DNA of 12,015 nucleotides from positions 1 to 12,015 of the forward strand of contig JAADHL010000381.1 of NCBI GenBank assembly GCA_013151875.1, in the 5' to 3' direction. A program made the position numbers and the translations under genes. The notes under the pieces were generated by a model, which had not been told where the DNA came from, searched no databases, and saw only the letters and a program-made list of their open reading frames with translations. This stretch comes from Deltaproteobacteria bacterium (GTDB lineage: Bacteria > Myxococcota_A > UBA9042 > DTJE01). Position 1 is the stretch's first letter, and every line of letters begins with the position of its first letter. This document shows positions 1 through 7,829 of this stretch, piece by piece.

Positions 1-3000
1 CGTAGCGTTAGCGTCCAGGATTTCACGATAGATTGTTTCGGCCTCGGAGGCGTCGTCCAGCCTGTCACGGGCGCACGCAGCCGCCTTGTGCCACAGATAG
101 ATCCTCCTTTCGTCGTCCTCGCAATTACCGGCGGCCTCGATCAGGATGTTCTTCAGACTCTGCCAGGCCTCGGTGGCCTCGGCGAGTTGCTCTATCTCGA
201 CCAACAGACCCTCGTCATCGGGCTCCAGCGCCAGCGCCTTGCCTCGCCAGCCAAGGGCCGACATCTTGCGGTCCAGTCGGTTCAGGCACACGTCCGCCAG
301 TTTCAGCAGGACCGCCTTGCGTTCGAAGGCATCCTCGACGGAGGGGTATACGGTTTCATAGATCGCGGCCAGGTCGTCCCAGGCCTCGGCCTCCTGATAG
401 ATCGGCTCCAGCAGTTCCAGGATCTCCGCGCGTTTCCTGTCGGCATCGAACATCGAACGGAGGGCCTCGACGGCGCCTTCATGACCGGGTTGCAGGTACA
501 GGACCTCGCGGCGGGCCTCCAGGGCCTCATCAAAGGCCCCGATGTTGTCCTCGGAGACGTCCGCCAGCCTCAGCAGGAAGGCAACCTTCTCGTCCGGATC
601 GGAGGTCGCGTCTATCTGGAATTTCAGGATGCGGGCCAGATCCGCCCATTTTTCCAGACGGGTGTACAGCTTGTTCAGGGCCGTCAGCGCCTCCTGGTTG
701 TCGGGATTGTCCGCGACCACGGCCTCGAAGTCCCGGGCCGCGCCCTCAGCGTCGTCCAGTCGGTCCCGCCTGATCCCGGCTGCCCTCAGTCGCAGGGCCA
801 GGGATTCGGGCATCCCCTCGATTTCGGCGGCTCCTTCGAACAGCATCGGCGGCACGCCCTCCCACATATCGTAGGCGTCGGCCAGTCCTTCGACCCTGTC
901 CAGGGCCTCCATGTTCAGCGGGTCCGCCGCGAACGCTTTCCCATAGCAGTCAAAGGCGCGGATGGGTTCTTCCAGACGGTTCTGGGCTATCTCTCCCATG
1001 GTCAACAGGTTCGCCACCCTGCGAGCAGGGTCGTCTTCGCGTCCGGTGATCTCTTCGTAGACCACGAACAGACGTTCCCACTCACCCCCTTCGGAAAGGG
1101 CGGGCCCCAGGACCTGGAATGCCTCGTTTGCGGCCTCATCGGCGCGCACCATGCCTTCCAGTGCATCCAGGGTATCCTTGTGCGACCCATGTGAGTCCAG
1201 GATGTCGGAGTAGGTCCCGACCGCGCGCGACGGGTCCCCGAGTTCCTTCTCCAGCAGCCTGCCCATGCGGAAATGGATGGCCAGCCGCTCGTCCCCGTCC
1301 AGGAGCCCGAACAGGTTCTCCAGGATCCCGTAGTCGTTGAGCCAGTCCTCCTGTTCACAGTACAGTTCGTCCAGGGTCCTCAACGTGTCCACGTCGGTCG
1401 GGTCGTTGTCGTGAACGACCAGATATGTTTCCACGGCCTCGGCGGTGTTGCCCAGCTTTTCGTGCAGCACGGCGCCCTTGCGGCTGAGGGCCGCCGTCTT
1501 TTCGGCGGTTGTCTCGGAGTTGTCTGCCTTGCGACCCAGGATCTCGACCAGTTCCTCCCATTTCTCCGTCGCCTCATAGAGCCCTTCCAGCGCCTCGATC
1601 GCCTTCATATTGCCGGGATCCAGGTCCAGCACGGCGTTGTAGGTTCGGATGGCCTCCTCGGGTTGATCGACGCGTGAGGCCTGGATGTCCCCCGCCCACA
1701 GCAGCAGGTCGGCGCGTTCGGTCGCCTCGGTCACCAGGTCGGCCTTGCGCAGCAGCAGCCCGACCAGGGGCTCCACCTCGTCATCGTCCCTGTACATCTC
1801 GATCAGCGAATTCAGGGCGTCCATGTCCTCGGGGTCCATGGAAAGGACTTCGTTGAAATGGCGTTTGGCGAGGTCCCTGTCCACCGACTCATCCCGGCAT
1901 GTCTTCGCCACGACGCGGTGGGTTTCCATGCGTCTGATCTCGTCGTCGATCTCAAAGACCTTCTCGCACAGGACCAGCACGGCCTCTTCGGTTGCATCGC
2001 GGGCCGCGCCCACCCGCAGGACCTGATCGACCAGGTCCCCGCGATCCGGGGCCGCCCGATAGGCCCTGGAACGATATTCGAACGCCTTGTCCAGGTCGTG
2101 CAGATCGTCTTCGTATATGGCTGCGATCGTTTCGTAATGGGCGATCTTCTGGTCCAGGTCGGATTCGGCCTCGGCCAGCACGTCCCAGCACTCGATCCGG
2201 CGTTGGTGGTTGCCGGTCTGATCGTAGGAAGGCAGCAGGATTGGGGCGATCATGACCCGCACGCGTTCGTCCTCGAACAGGCGTTCCAATTGCTGTATGG
2301 AAACCTCGTGCTCCGGATCGCCTTCCAGGATGGTCCTGAAAACGTCAACAGCGCCTTCGAGATCGGACAGTTTCTCTTCCCTGACTTCGGCCAGGCGGAG
2401 CCGCAGATACGCGCGCTCTTCATCGCCTTCGGCCAGCCGGATGCGTTCCATCAGGGTATTGGCCAGATCGTTCCAGCGCTCGGCCCTGGTGTAGTAGGTG
2501 TCCAGTTCGCGGTAGGCAGCGGCGTACTCCGGGTCCAGGTCCAGCACCAGGGCAATGGCGTTGATGGCGCCTTCCAGGTCGTCCAGATGGTCTGCCATTT
2601 CAGACGCCATCTTGAAGGCATAGGCCATCTTTTCGCCGGTGTATTCGGACGCATCGAAGCGCCTTCTGAATATCTTCAGCAGTTCGGGGTGGTCCTCCAG
2701 CGCCTCATATATGTTTTCGAGGGCCTCCAGCGCCTCCTCGTTTTCGGGTTCCACCTCCAGGATCTCGTGAAATATGCGTCTCGCCTGCTCGGTGTTGTCC
2801 AGACGATCCTGGTAGATCCGCGCCAGTCTGAGGCGCAACTGGACCTGTGTCGCCGGCTCGGTCAGGGCATCAGCCGCCTCGTCATAGATCGCGGCCAACT
2901 CGCGCCACGCGTCCACGGCCTGCGCGACCTCCTCGATGTGGTCCCATGCCTCGGTGTTGGATGGCGTCACCTTCAGGATGCGTGTCAGCGTTCTGAACCG

Positions 3001-5241
3001 TTTTCTATCATCGGCCGTCTGTTCACCGTACAGCCCGTGCAGGTCCCACAGCAGCCCCAGCGTCGACTCGGAATCGCCGCGTTCCTGCAATTCGATCTCG
3101 ATCAGATCGGCCAGGTCGGCAAAGCGCTCCAAGGTCCGGTAAGGGCCCTTCAGCAGCGACACGACCGCCAGGCGCAGGTCGTCGGAGCCCAGACAGTCCA
3201 CCAGCATATCCAGGGTCGTGGCGTGTTCGGGGACATAGCTCAGCGCGCGCGACCAGGCGTCCACGGCTTCCATCGAAGGCCCGTGCAGCCCATATTCCAG
3301 GGCGGCCAGGCGGCAGTGCAGGTCGGCCATGAACAGCGCGGGCGTCTCGGGGGAGTCCGCAAAGACCTCCACCTGTCTGCCCAGGAGGTTCGACAGTTCC
3401 TCAAAGCGCTTTTGGGACAGCAGCAGTTCCGACAGTTCCTGGAAGGCGCGCTCGTTGTCCCGCTCGATCTCCAGGATCGACTCATAGGCCGCAATGGACT
3501 CATCCACCTTGCCCAGTTTCTCGTGCAGGGCCCCGGCGATTTCGAATCTAACCTCCCGCTTTTCGTCTTCATCGGTTTCCAGGTCCAGGCGTCGTCGCAG
3601 GATGTCCACCAGAGCAAGATGGTCCCCTGTCATGCGATAGAGGGCCTCCAGGGACCTGATTGCCTGCCGGTTTTCGGGATCCAGTTCCAGGGCGCTGCGA
3701 TATGCGCCAAGGGCGTTCGCGGGTTCGTCGAGTTCATGGGCATGGATCTCGCCGACCCGGAGGTAGGTTGCGATCCTGCGGGCGTCATCCTCCATCATGG
3801 GAGCGGCCTGTTCCAGCACCGCAACATATATGTCCCAGTTCTGCGAGGGGCCCGCGAGCCGTTCCAGTTCCGCGGAAAGCCGGTCGTTGCCCAGGTCCTC
3901 CTTATATGCCTCTATGTACCAAAAGAACGCGCGATCCAGGTTCCTGAGATGATGCTCATAGACCTCCGCGGCCTCGATCATCAGGCGCTGACGTTCATCA
4001 CGGTCCTCGGTCTGGCCGATCGCGACCTCATAGACCGGCGGCAGGCGTTTATAGTCCGACATGCCCCGATACAGGTCGATCAGTTCCGTTGCGGCCCTCA
4101 GGTCTTCCGGAAAGTCCGCCAACACGGCGTCCAGGTCCTTGACCGCGCGGACCGGTTGATTGATCTCGTCGCGCCAGATGGAGGCAAGCTTGAACAGAAG
4201 GTCGCGTTTCTCGGACTTGTCCGAAATGGAACCGACCTGGCTTTCCAGGGTCCGGGCCAGTTCATCCAGGGTGCCGTGGAAGGTTTCGAGCTTGTCCCAA
4301 TGGTGGTCGGCCAGATAACGGGTCCGCAGTTCCCGCTTGGCCCGTTCGTGGGTCGGCTGCACCTCGATGACCCGTTCCCAGGTGGCCAGCGCGGCCTCGG
4401 GGTCGTTCAGACGGGTCCCCTGCAAGTGGGCCAGTTTTTCGAGGATCATCACCCGATCGGAGTCCGAGGACGCCAGGTCGACCCTCCGGTGGAGGATCCG
4501 GGACAGTTTGTCCAGTTCCTTTGCGCGCTCGTAAAGTGTTTCGAGGTTGCGAAGCGCCTCGTCGTGCGAGTCGTCTATGCCGAGGATACGTTCCCACAGT
4601 TCGACCGCCGCCGGACCCTTTCTGAGCCTTTCGGTCGCAAGGGTCGCCAGGTCCACCAGCAGTTCCACCTGGAGCTGCGGGTCCTGTTCTCGATCCACCT
4701 CCATCCGGCGAATCCGGATGAGGTTTTCGAAGTCGCGCCTCTTTTCATAGAGGTCCTTCAGCTTGGCCATGACGCCTTCGTCGTCGGGCTCCAGCTCCAG
4801 GATGGCCTCATAGGCCTTCACGGCTTCCAGCACATTCGAAAAGCGCGTCTCCATCAGGTCGGCCTGCTTGCGTCGCAGCGCCGTCAGTTCGTCGTGGTCT
4901 TCGGTATGCTCGATCTTTCTGGCCAGGACCTTGGCATAGTCCGGCCAGCGACCGGCGGACTCGTATTTTTCAAGCAGCGAGTCGATGGCGTCCATGTTCG
5001 CGGGGTCCACCTCCAGGATTTGCTGGAAGGTGGCCAGGACCTTGGGCTCGGCCCTCATCTTTTCGCCGTAGATCGCGATCATCTGCTTGTAAATGGCGAT
5101 CTTTTCCGCCGCCGCGTCCTGTGGAAGCCTTTCCACCCTGGCCTTCAGCAGATTCGCCAGCGAAGGCCACCTTTCGAGCCTGGTATAGAGCTCCTCGAGT
5201 TGAGAGTCCGCTTCCGGGTCGCCCGGGGCCGCCTGGAGCAC
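1..5241 (-). repeat. Array of about 24 TPR supra-repeats (about 75 aa each)
   Basis: Protein-level tandem repeat within the TPR gene. The '[VI]L-x-[LVI]-[DE]-P-x-[ND]' anchor recurs from residue 169 (VLQAAPGDPEA) to the window edge (ILDAN at about 1911). The mean spacing is about 76 residues, estimated by hand from the first and last anchors. Repeats have diverged: several lack the Pro (ILGIDDSHDEA, ILEIERDNERA, ILDSHGSHKDT) or are degenerate (AYKEDLGNDRL). At DNA level only short codon strings are shared, so this is an old array and not a recent expansion. Confidence 0.8.
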
Positions 5242-5745
5242 GCCCTGCCAGTAGGAAAGTTCCTTGCTGGGGTTGTCGAACTCGCCGGCCGTCCGGGCCA
5301 GCATCCTCTTGATATCGACGGCCGAGGTCCCCACGCGCTCGCCCAGGTCGTTCATGAACTGTTCCAGCCGCAACCAGTTTCCACGGGAAGCATAGAACTG
5401 ACGGTAGAACTCCTGCCGTTCCTCGGCGTGCTCACCCCCTTCACCCAGGGATCGCATGAAGAACTCGGCCTTCACGCGGTCATCGAGCTTCTTCCAGGCG
5501 ATCAGTCCGGCGTGCCACGCAAGCGAGGGGCCGGCCTCGGACTCGCGATTGCGGCGAAAGGTTTGATCCAACGCCTTCAGAACGGCCTCGGCCACCGGCC
5601 CTTCGGTCAATGACGACGTCAGCTCTTCAAGAAAGGCGTCGAGGACCTCGGGACCCTCTTCCATGGCGCCGCCAAGCGCCGTTTCGAGGGGGGCCAGGTC
5701 GGTGGAGTCGTTTTCCAGAGCTAAAAGGAGTTCACTTACGTCCAT
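1..5745 (-). CDS. Giant tetratricopeptide-repeat (TPR) protein, 3' end beyond window
   Basis: Open frame of 1915 codons from ATG at 5745 to the window edge with no stop, so the C-terminus is missing. The start is set by a good Shine-Dalgarno 7 nt upstream; an earlier ATG at 5752 is out of frame and ends after six codons. There is no signal peptide or membrane segment, so the product should be cytoplasmic. Residues 1 to about 160 are helical and acidic. From about residue 165 onward I count 24 copies of a unit of roughly 75 residues, each marked by an anchor such as ILEVDPANMDA, ILELEPDDEG, ALELDPENRQA or VLDLDPGNMKA, then a Leu/Tyr helix (LEELYTR, LENIYEA) and a conserved Trp (ERWPSL, ERWNDL, EKWEEL, EKWADL, EAWDDL). 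This is the classic TPR helix-turn-helix solenoid, about two TPRs per unit. TPR arrays bind protein partners; no catalytic domain is visible. The specific role is unknown. It follows a cluster of secreted proteins by 105 nt. Confidence 0.93.
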   Translation of the reverse strand, partial: MDVSELLLALENDSTDLAPLETALGGAMEEGPEVLDAFLEELTSSLTEGPVAEAVLKALDQTFRRNRESEAGPSLAWHAGLIAWKKLDDRVKAEFFMRSLGEGGEHAEERQEFYRQFYASRGNWLRLEQFMNDLGERVGTSAVDIKRMLARTAGEFDNPSKELSYWQGVLQAAPGDPEADSQLEELYTRLERWPSLANLLKARVERLPQDAAAEKIAIYKQMIAIYGEKMRAEPKVLATFQQILEVDPANMDAIDSLLEKYESAGRWPDYAKVLARKIEHTEDHDELTALRRKQADLMETRFSNVLEAVKAYEAILELEPDDEGVMAKLKDLYEKRRDFENLIRIRRMEVDREQDPQLQVELLVDLATLATERLRKGPAAVELWERILGIDDSHDEALRNLETLYERAKELDKLSRILHRRVDLASSDSDRVMILEKLAHLQGTRLNDPEAALATWERVIEVQPTHERAKRELRTRYLADHHWDKLETFHGTLDELARTLESQVGSISDKSEKRDLLFKLASIWRDEINQPVRAVKDLDAVLADFPEDLRAATELIDLYRGMSDYKRLPPVYEVAIGQTEDRDERQRLMIEAAEVYEHHLRNLDRAFFWYIEAYKEDLGNDRLSAELERLAGPSQNWDIYVAVLEQAAPMMEDDARRIATYLRVGEIHAHELDEPANALGAYRSALELDPENRQAIRSLEALYRMTGDHLALVDILRRRLDLETDEDEKREVRFEIAGALHEKLGKVDESIAAYESILEIERDNERAFQELSELLLSQKRFEELSNLLGRQVEVFADSPETPALFMADLHCRLAALEYGLHGPSMEAVDAWSRALSYVPEHATTLDMLVDCLGSDDLRLAVVSLLKGPYRTLERFADLADLIEIELQERGDSESTLGLLWDLHGLYGEQTADDRKRFRTLTRILKVTPSNTEAWDHIEEVAQAVDAWRELAAIYDEAADALTEPATQVQLRLRLARIYQDRLDNTEQARRIFHEILEVEPENEEALEALENIYEALEDHPELLKIFRRRFDASEYTGEKMAYAFKMASEMADHLDDLEGAINAIALVLDLDPEYAAAYRELDTYYTRAERWNDLANTLMERIRLAEGDEERAYLRLRLAEVREEKLSDLEGAVDVFRTILEGDPEHEVSIQQLERLFEDERVRVMIAPILLPSYDQTGNHQRRIECWDVLAEAESDLDQKIAHYETIAAIYEDDLHDLDKAFEYRSRAYRAAPDRGDLVDQVLRVGAARDATEEAVLVLCEKVFEIDDEIRRMETHRVVAKTCRDESVDRDLAKRHFNEVLSMDPEDMDALNSLIEMYRDDDEVEPLVGLLLRKADLVTEATERADLLLWAGDIQASRVDQPEEAIRTYNAVLDLDPGNMKAIEALEGLYEATEKWEELVEILGRKADNSETTAEKTAALSRKGAVLHEKLGNTAEAVETYLVVHDNDPTDVDTLRTLDELYCEQEDWLNDYGILENLFGLLDGDERLAIHFRMGRLLEKELGDPSRAVGTYSDILDSHGSHKDTLDALEGMVRADEAANEAFQVLGPALSEGGEWERLFVVYEEITGREDDPARRVANLLTMGEIAQNRLEEPIRAFDCYGKAFAADPLNMEALDRVEGLADAYDMWEGVPPMLFEGAAEIEGMPESLALRLRAAGIRRDRLDDAEGAARDFEAVVADNPDNQEALTALNKLYTRLEKWADLARILKFQIDATSDPDEKVAFLLRLADVSEDNIGAFDEALEARREVLYLQPGHEGAVEALRSMFDADRKRAEILELLEPIYQEAEAWDDLAAIYETVYPSVEDAFERKAVLLKLADVCLNRLDRKMSALGWRGKALALEPDDEGLLVEIEQLAEATEAWQSLKNILIEAAGNCEDDERRIYLWHKAAACARDRLDDASEAETIYREILDANAT

Positions 5746-5752
5746 ATATCAT

Positions 5753-5757
5753 CTCCT
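5753..5757 (-). promoter_or_regulatory. Shine-Dalgarno site of the TPR gene
   Basis: On the minus strand AGGAG (within CAGAGGAG) lies 7 nt before the ATG at 5745. It decides the start, because the ATG at 5752 directly abuts the site with no spacing and opens only a six-codon frame. Confidence 0.85.
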
Positions 5758-5761
5758 CTGG

Positions 5762-5788
5762 CGGGATGGGGAAGGCGCACCCATCCCG
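5762..5788 (-). promoter_or_regulatory. 9-bp hairpin in the leader of the TPR gene
   Basis: Perfect inverted repeat CGGGATGGG / CCCATCCCG (5762-5770 and 5780-5788) with a 9-nt loop. On the minus strand its 3' arm ends only 4 nt before the start of the GAGGAG run. There is no U-tract after it, so it is not a standard intrinsic terminator. It could be a leader element affecting translation of the TPR gene, a weak attenuator, an mRNA-processing or stabilising hairpin between the two cistrons, or a factor-binding palindrome. The structure is certain; the function is not. Confidence 0.5.
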
Positions 5789-5804
5789 GTTGAACAGCAA
5801 GATC

Positions 5805-5835
5805 ATTATCTAACAGATAGACCTATAAGGGGCAA
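5805..5835 (-). promoter_or_regulatory. Weak candidate sigma-70 promoter for the TPR gene
   Basis: In the AT-richer part of the 105-nt gap the minus strand has TTGCCC (5830-5835) and, after 19 nt, GATAAT (5805-5810). The overlapping TAGATA (5807-5812) gives a 17-nt spacer but a poorer -10 match. It lies upstream of the hairpin and ribosome binding site. Matches are partial (GATAAT 5/6, TTGCCC 4/6) and the longer spacer is suboptimal, so this is only a candidate; read-through from the upstream cluster is equally possible. Confidence 0.25.
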
Positions 5836-5850
5836 GACTCGGCGTAGTTT

Positions 5851-7800
5851 CTATGGCTGGACGTTGACCGTCACCGCGGCCTCGTTACTGAAATAGAACA
5901 GGTTGTTCGCGTCGTCCAGGGAAAAGACGACCAGACGGAACTCGTATTCACCGGCTACGTCGGGGATGATCGCGACCTGGGGACCCGTTCCGGACTGGTT
6001 GAGGAACAGGCTGCTGTTGGCCGGCTTCTTGGACACGAACCAGGTGTAGCCCTGGTCGTATATCGGGAAGGATCCCGAAACGCTGCCGGCGCCGTTCAGG
6101 ATCAGGGCCTGCCCGGCCTTGGCATCGGCATAGTCCGTGGTCGAGCCCGGGTCCGCGACGGGCAGGTCCACGCCCTCGATGTCCTTGGAGCCCTTCAGTG
6201 ATGCGTCGATGGTCGTATCCTGATCGGTGTTGGGGTCCAGGTATGTGATTTCCATGGTCGCGTTCAGATAGATCGCGTTGTCGTAGTCGGTGTTGAACTC
6301 GATGGTGATCGGCAGCAGGCCCCATTTCGGGATGATCGTGTCCGGCGCCACATCCGTCTTGATCGTGAACGCGTCCGGGTCCAGCTCGGGAAAGGCCTTG
6401 ACGATCTTCAGACCGCGGATGGTGAGGTCCCCGTTGCCCTTGTTCATGATGACCACGGTCTTTTCGCTGGTCTGGCCGTCCAGGGCCATGAAGGTGACCT
6501 GGCTGCCCTTGGGCGGCGCGATGTCGATCTCGCCCTTGGGGGAGCCCCCGCACATCGGAATCTCGGCCTTGCCCTCGGTGGGGCTGGCGTAGTTCAGCAC
6601 CAGGATGCCGTTGACGCCCTTGGCCCCCGAGGCAGTGTAGGTGACGGCAATATCCAGGGAACGCTGCTCTGCCAGGCTGTACAGAGGCCCGTTGATGGGG
6701 GTCCCCTGAAACTCACCGCATCCCTTTCCGTCATCGACCTGGACGCCCCCGACCTGGTACCACTCCAGCGTGTACGCGGTGTCGTCGCCCTGCTCGATCA
6801 CGGGCTTTTTCACGTTGACGATGCCAGGGCCCACGTTGGCCACGTTGACCACCTTGGTGCACATCTCGCCGGGGTTGATGGTCTTCTGAAAGTCCATGCA
6901 ACCCGCCGCCTGATCCCCATAGGTGATTGAAATCTGCCCGGCCTGCGTCTCGCCCCTGACCACGATTCCGACCGAAGGGGCGGTCGGGTCGTTGCTCTTG
7001 ACCAGGACCTGGTTCTCATCGGGCGTGTCGATGGGCGCATAGCGGACCGTGAATTTCAGTTCGGTAAGGCCGGCCCCGGACCCCGCCGGATAGATCATGG
7101 TCCCCTGGTTGGGCGGGTTCGTCACCTCGAATTCGTCCGTCGGGTTCTTGAAGGAAATGCCGTTGATCCGCAGGGCGTCGCTGCCCACGTTGGTGATGGT
7201 GAAGTCGGCGAATCCCGGGTTGGACTTGGTCGCGTTGACGAAGGTGTAGTTGTTCGGGGTCACCGCGATCTTGGGGGCCTTGACGTACGGCTGGATCGTC
7301 AGAAAGAACGGCGTGTCGGTGGTGTCATTGGAATCGATACGCAGTACGGTGTCCTCGCCCCCGAGGGTCTGGGGCTGGTAAACAGCCTGGAATTCCAGAA
7401 GTTCGTTGGCGATGGACGTGTTTTCCAGGGACGTTGGGAGCCCGAAAAAGAGCCCAAGGTCCGTAACGGGTTTTTCCGGATCATATCCGTATTGAGCCTT
7501 GCGCGTCTGGTCCAACAGTTCGAAATCCTTGTCGATGAGCTGAACGTCGGCATTGCCGCCGTCCTCGAGCTTCAGGGTCTCGATCTCGAGCGGCCGGGTC
7601 CCCGTGTTCCATACGACGATGGACAGCGGGTCCTGGTCCTTGTTGAACTGCACGGTGGCGCCGTTTTCGACGTTCTGCTTGTTCACCTCCACGGCCAGCT
7701 TGGCCCGGGTTCCCTGGGCCCCCTGGCCGCCGCAAAACGATTGCGAAGCCGCGATCGCCATGACTGCGAAACCGACGACGAACCTACGCGCCTTATCCAT
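5851..7800 (-). CDS. Secreted ASH-repeat protein with C-terminal PKD-like domain
   Basis: 649 residues from ATG at 7800 to TAG at 5851. This ATG is chosen over a TTG at 7806 because GAGG sits 7 nt before it, against only 1 nt for the TTG. The N-terminus has basic residues then a hydrophobic core (residues 7-18), a signal peptide. Cys23 follows QSF, a poor lipobox, so lipidation is doubtful. Ig-like ASH / choice-of-anchor D type repeats occupy about 32-172, 175-285, 286-420 and 421-545. Typical signatures are WNTGTRPLEI, TNVGSDALRI and NKGNGDLTI, with later strands such as FTVRYAP and VKSNDPTAP. Residues about 546-649 resemble a PKD-type domain: a PVADPG opening, YTWFVSKKP in the middle, and an AGEYEFRLVV strand. 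Such repeats are structural or adhesive; no catalytic residues are visible. It lies 29 nt after the vWA frame and is probably in the same operon. The precise partner is unknown. Confidence 0.88.
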   Translation of the reverse strand: MDKARRFVVGFAVMAIAASQSFCGGQGAQGTRAKLAVEVNKQNVENGATVQFNKDQDPLSIVVWNTGTRPLEIETLKLEDGGNADVQLIDKDFELLDQTRKAQYGYDPEKPVTDLGLFFGLPTSLENTSIANELLEFQAVYQPQTLGGEDTVLRIDSNDTTDTPFFLTIQPYVKAPKIAVTPNNYTFVNATKSNPGFADFTITNVGSDALRINGISFKNPTDEFEVTNPPNQGTMIYPAGSGAGLTELKFTVRYAPIDTPDENQVLVKSNDPTAPSVGIVVRGETQAGQISITYGDQAAGCMDFQKTINPGEMCTKVVNVANVGPGIVNVKKPVIEQGDDTAYTLEWYQVGGVQVDDGKGCGEFQGTPINGPLYSLAEQRSLDIAVTYTASGAKGVNGILVLNYASPTEGKAEIPMCGGSPKGEIDIAPPKGSQVTFMALDGQTSEKTVVIMNKGNGDLTIRGLKIVKAFPELDPDAFTIKTDVAPDTIIPKWGLLPITIEFNTDYDNAIYLNATMEITYLDPNTDQDTTIDASLKGSKDIEGVDLPVADPGSTTDYADAKAGQALILNGAGSVSGSFPIYDQGYTWFVSKKPANSSLFLNQSGTGPQVAIIPDVAGEYEFRLVVFSLDDANNLFYFSNEAAVTVNVQP

Positions 7801-7807
7801 TTTCAAA

Positions 7808-7811
7808 CCTC
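7808..7811 (-). promoter_or_regulatory. Ribosome binding site deciding the start at 7800
   Basis: GAGG on the minus strand, 7 nt before ATG 7800. It rules out the in-frame TTG at 7806, which would extend the protein by two residues. Confidence 0.65.
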
Positions 7812-7829
7812 GATAATTACGAAAAAAGC

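Noticed and set aside
33..773. Arg/Pro-rich open frames such as 33-773, 5948-6553, 7873-8388 and 11602-11925
   Set aside because: Out-of-frame shadows of the minus-strand genes. Their Arg/Pro/Gly-rich composition is what GC-rich coding DNA gives in wrong frames, with no ribosome binding site or domain.
1081..1098. Short repeated string CTCACCCCCTTC at 1081 and 5431
   Set aside because: Twelve bases shared by two similar Gly/Glu-rich codon runs in the TPR gene; no wider repeat around either copy.
1858..5613. A 1251-codon open frame on the plus strand opposite the TPR gene
   Set aside because: It is codon-for-codon complementary to the TPR frame, so it stays open wherever the TPR gene lacks TTA, CTA and TCA codons, which are rare in GC-rich DNA. 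Its translation is low-complexity (Gln, Val, Gly, Phe) with no domain, whereas the minus frame gives clear TPRs. The plus-strand frame at 88-1194 has the same explanation.
5746..5850. Intrinsic terminator after the 649-residue gene
   Set aside because: The only strong hairpin (5762-5788) has no U-tract and abuts the next gene's ribosome binding site; the short TATCT/AGATA repeat near 5807-5819 is too weak.
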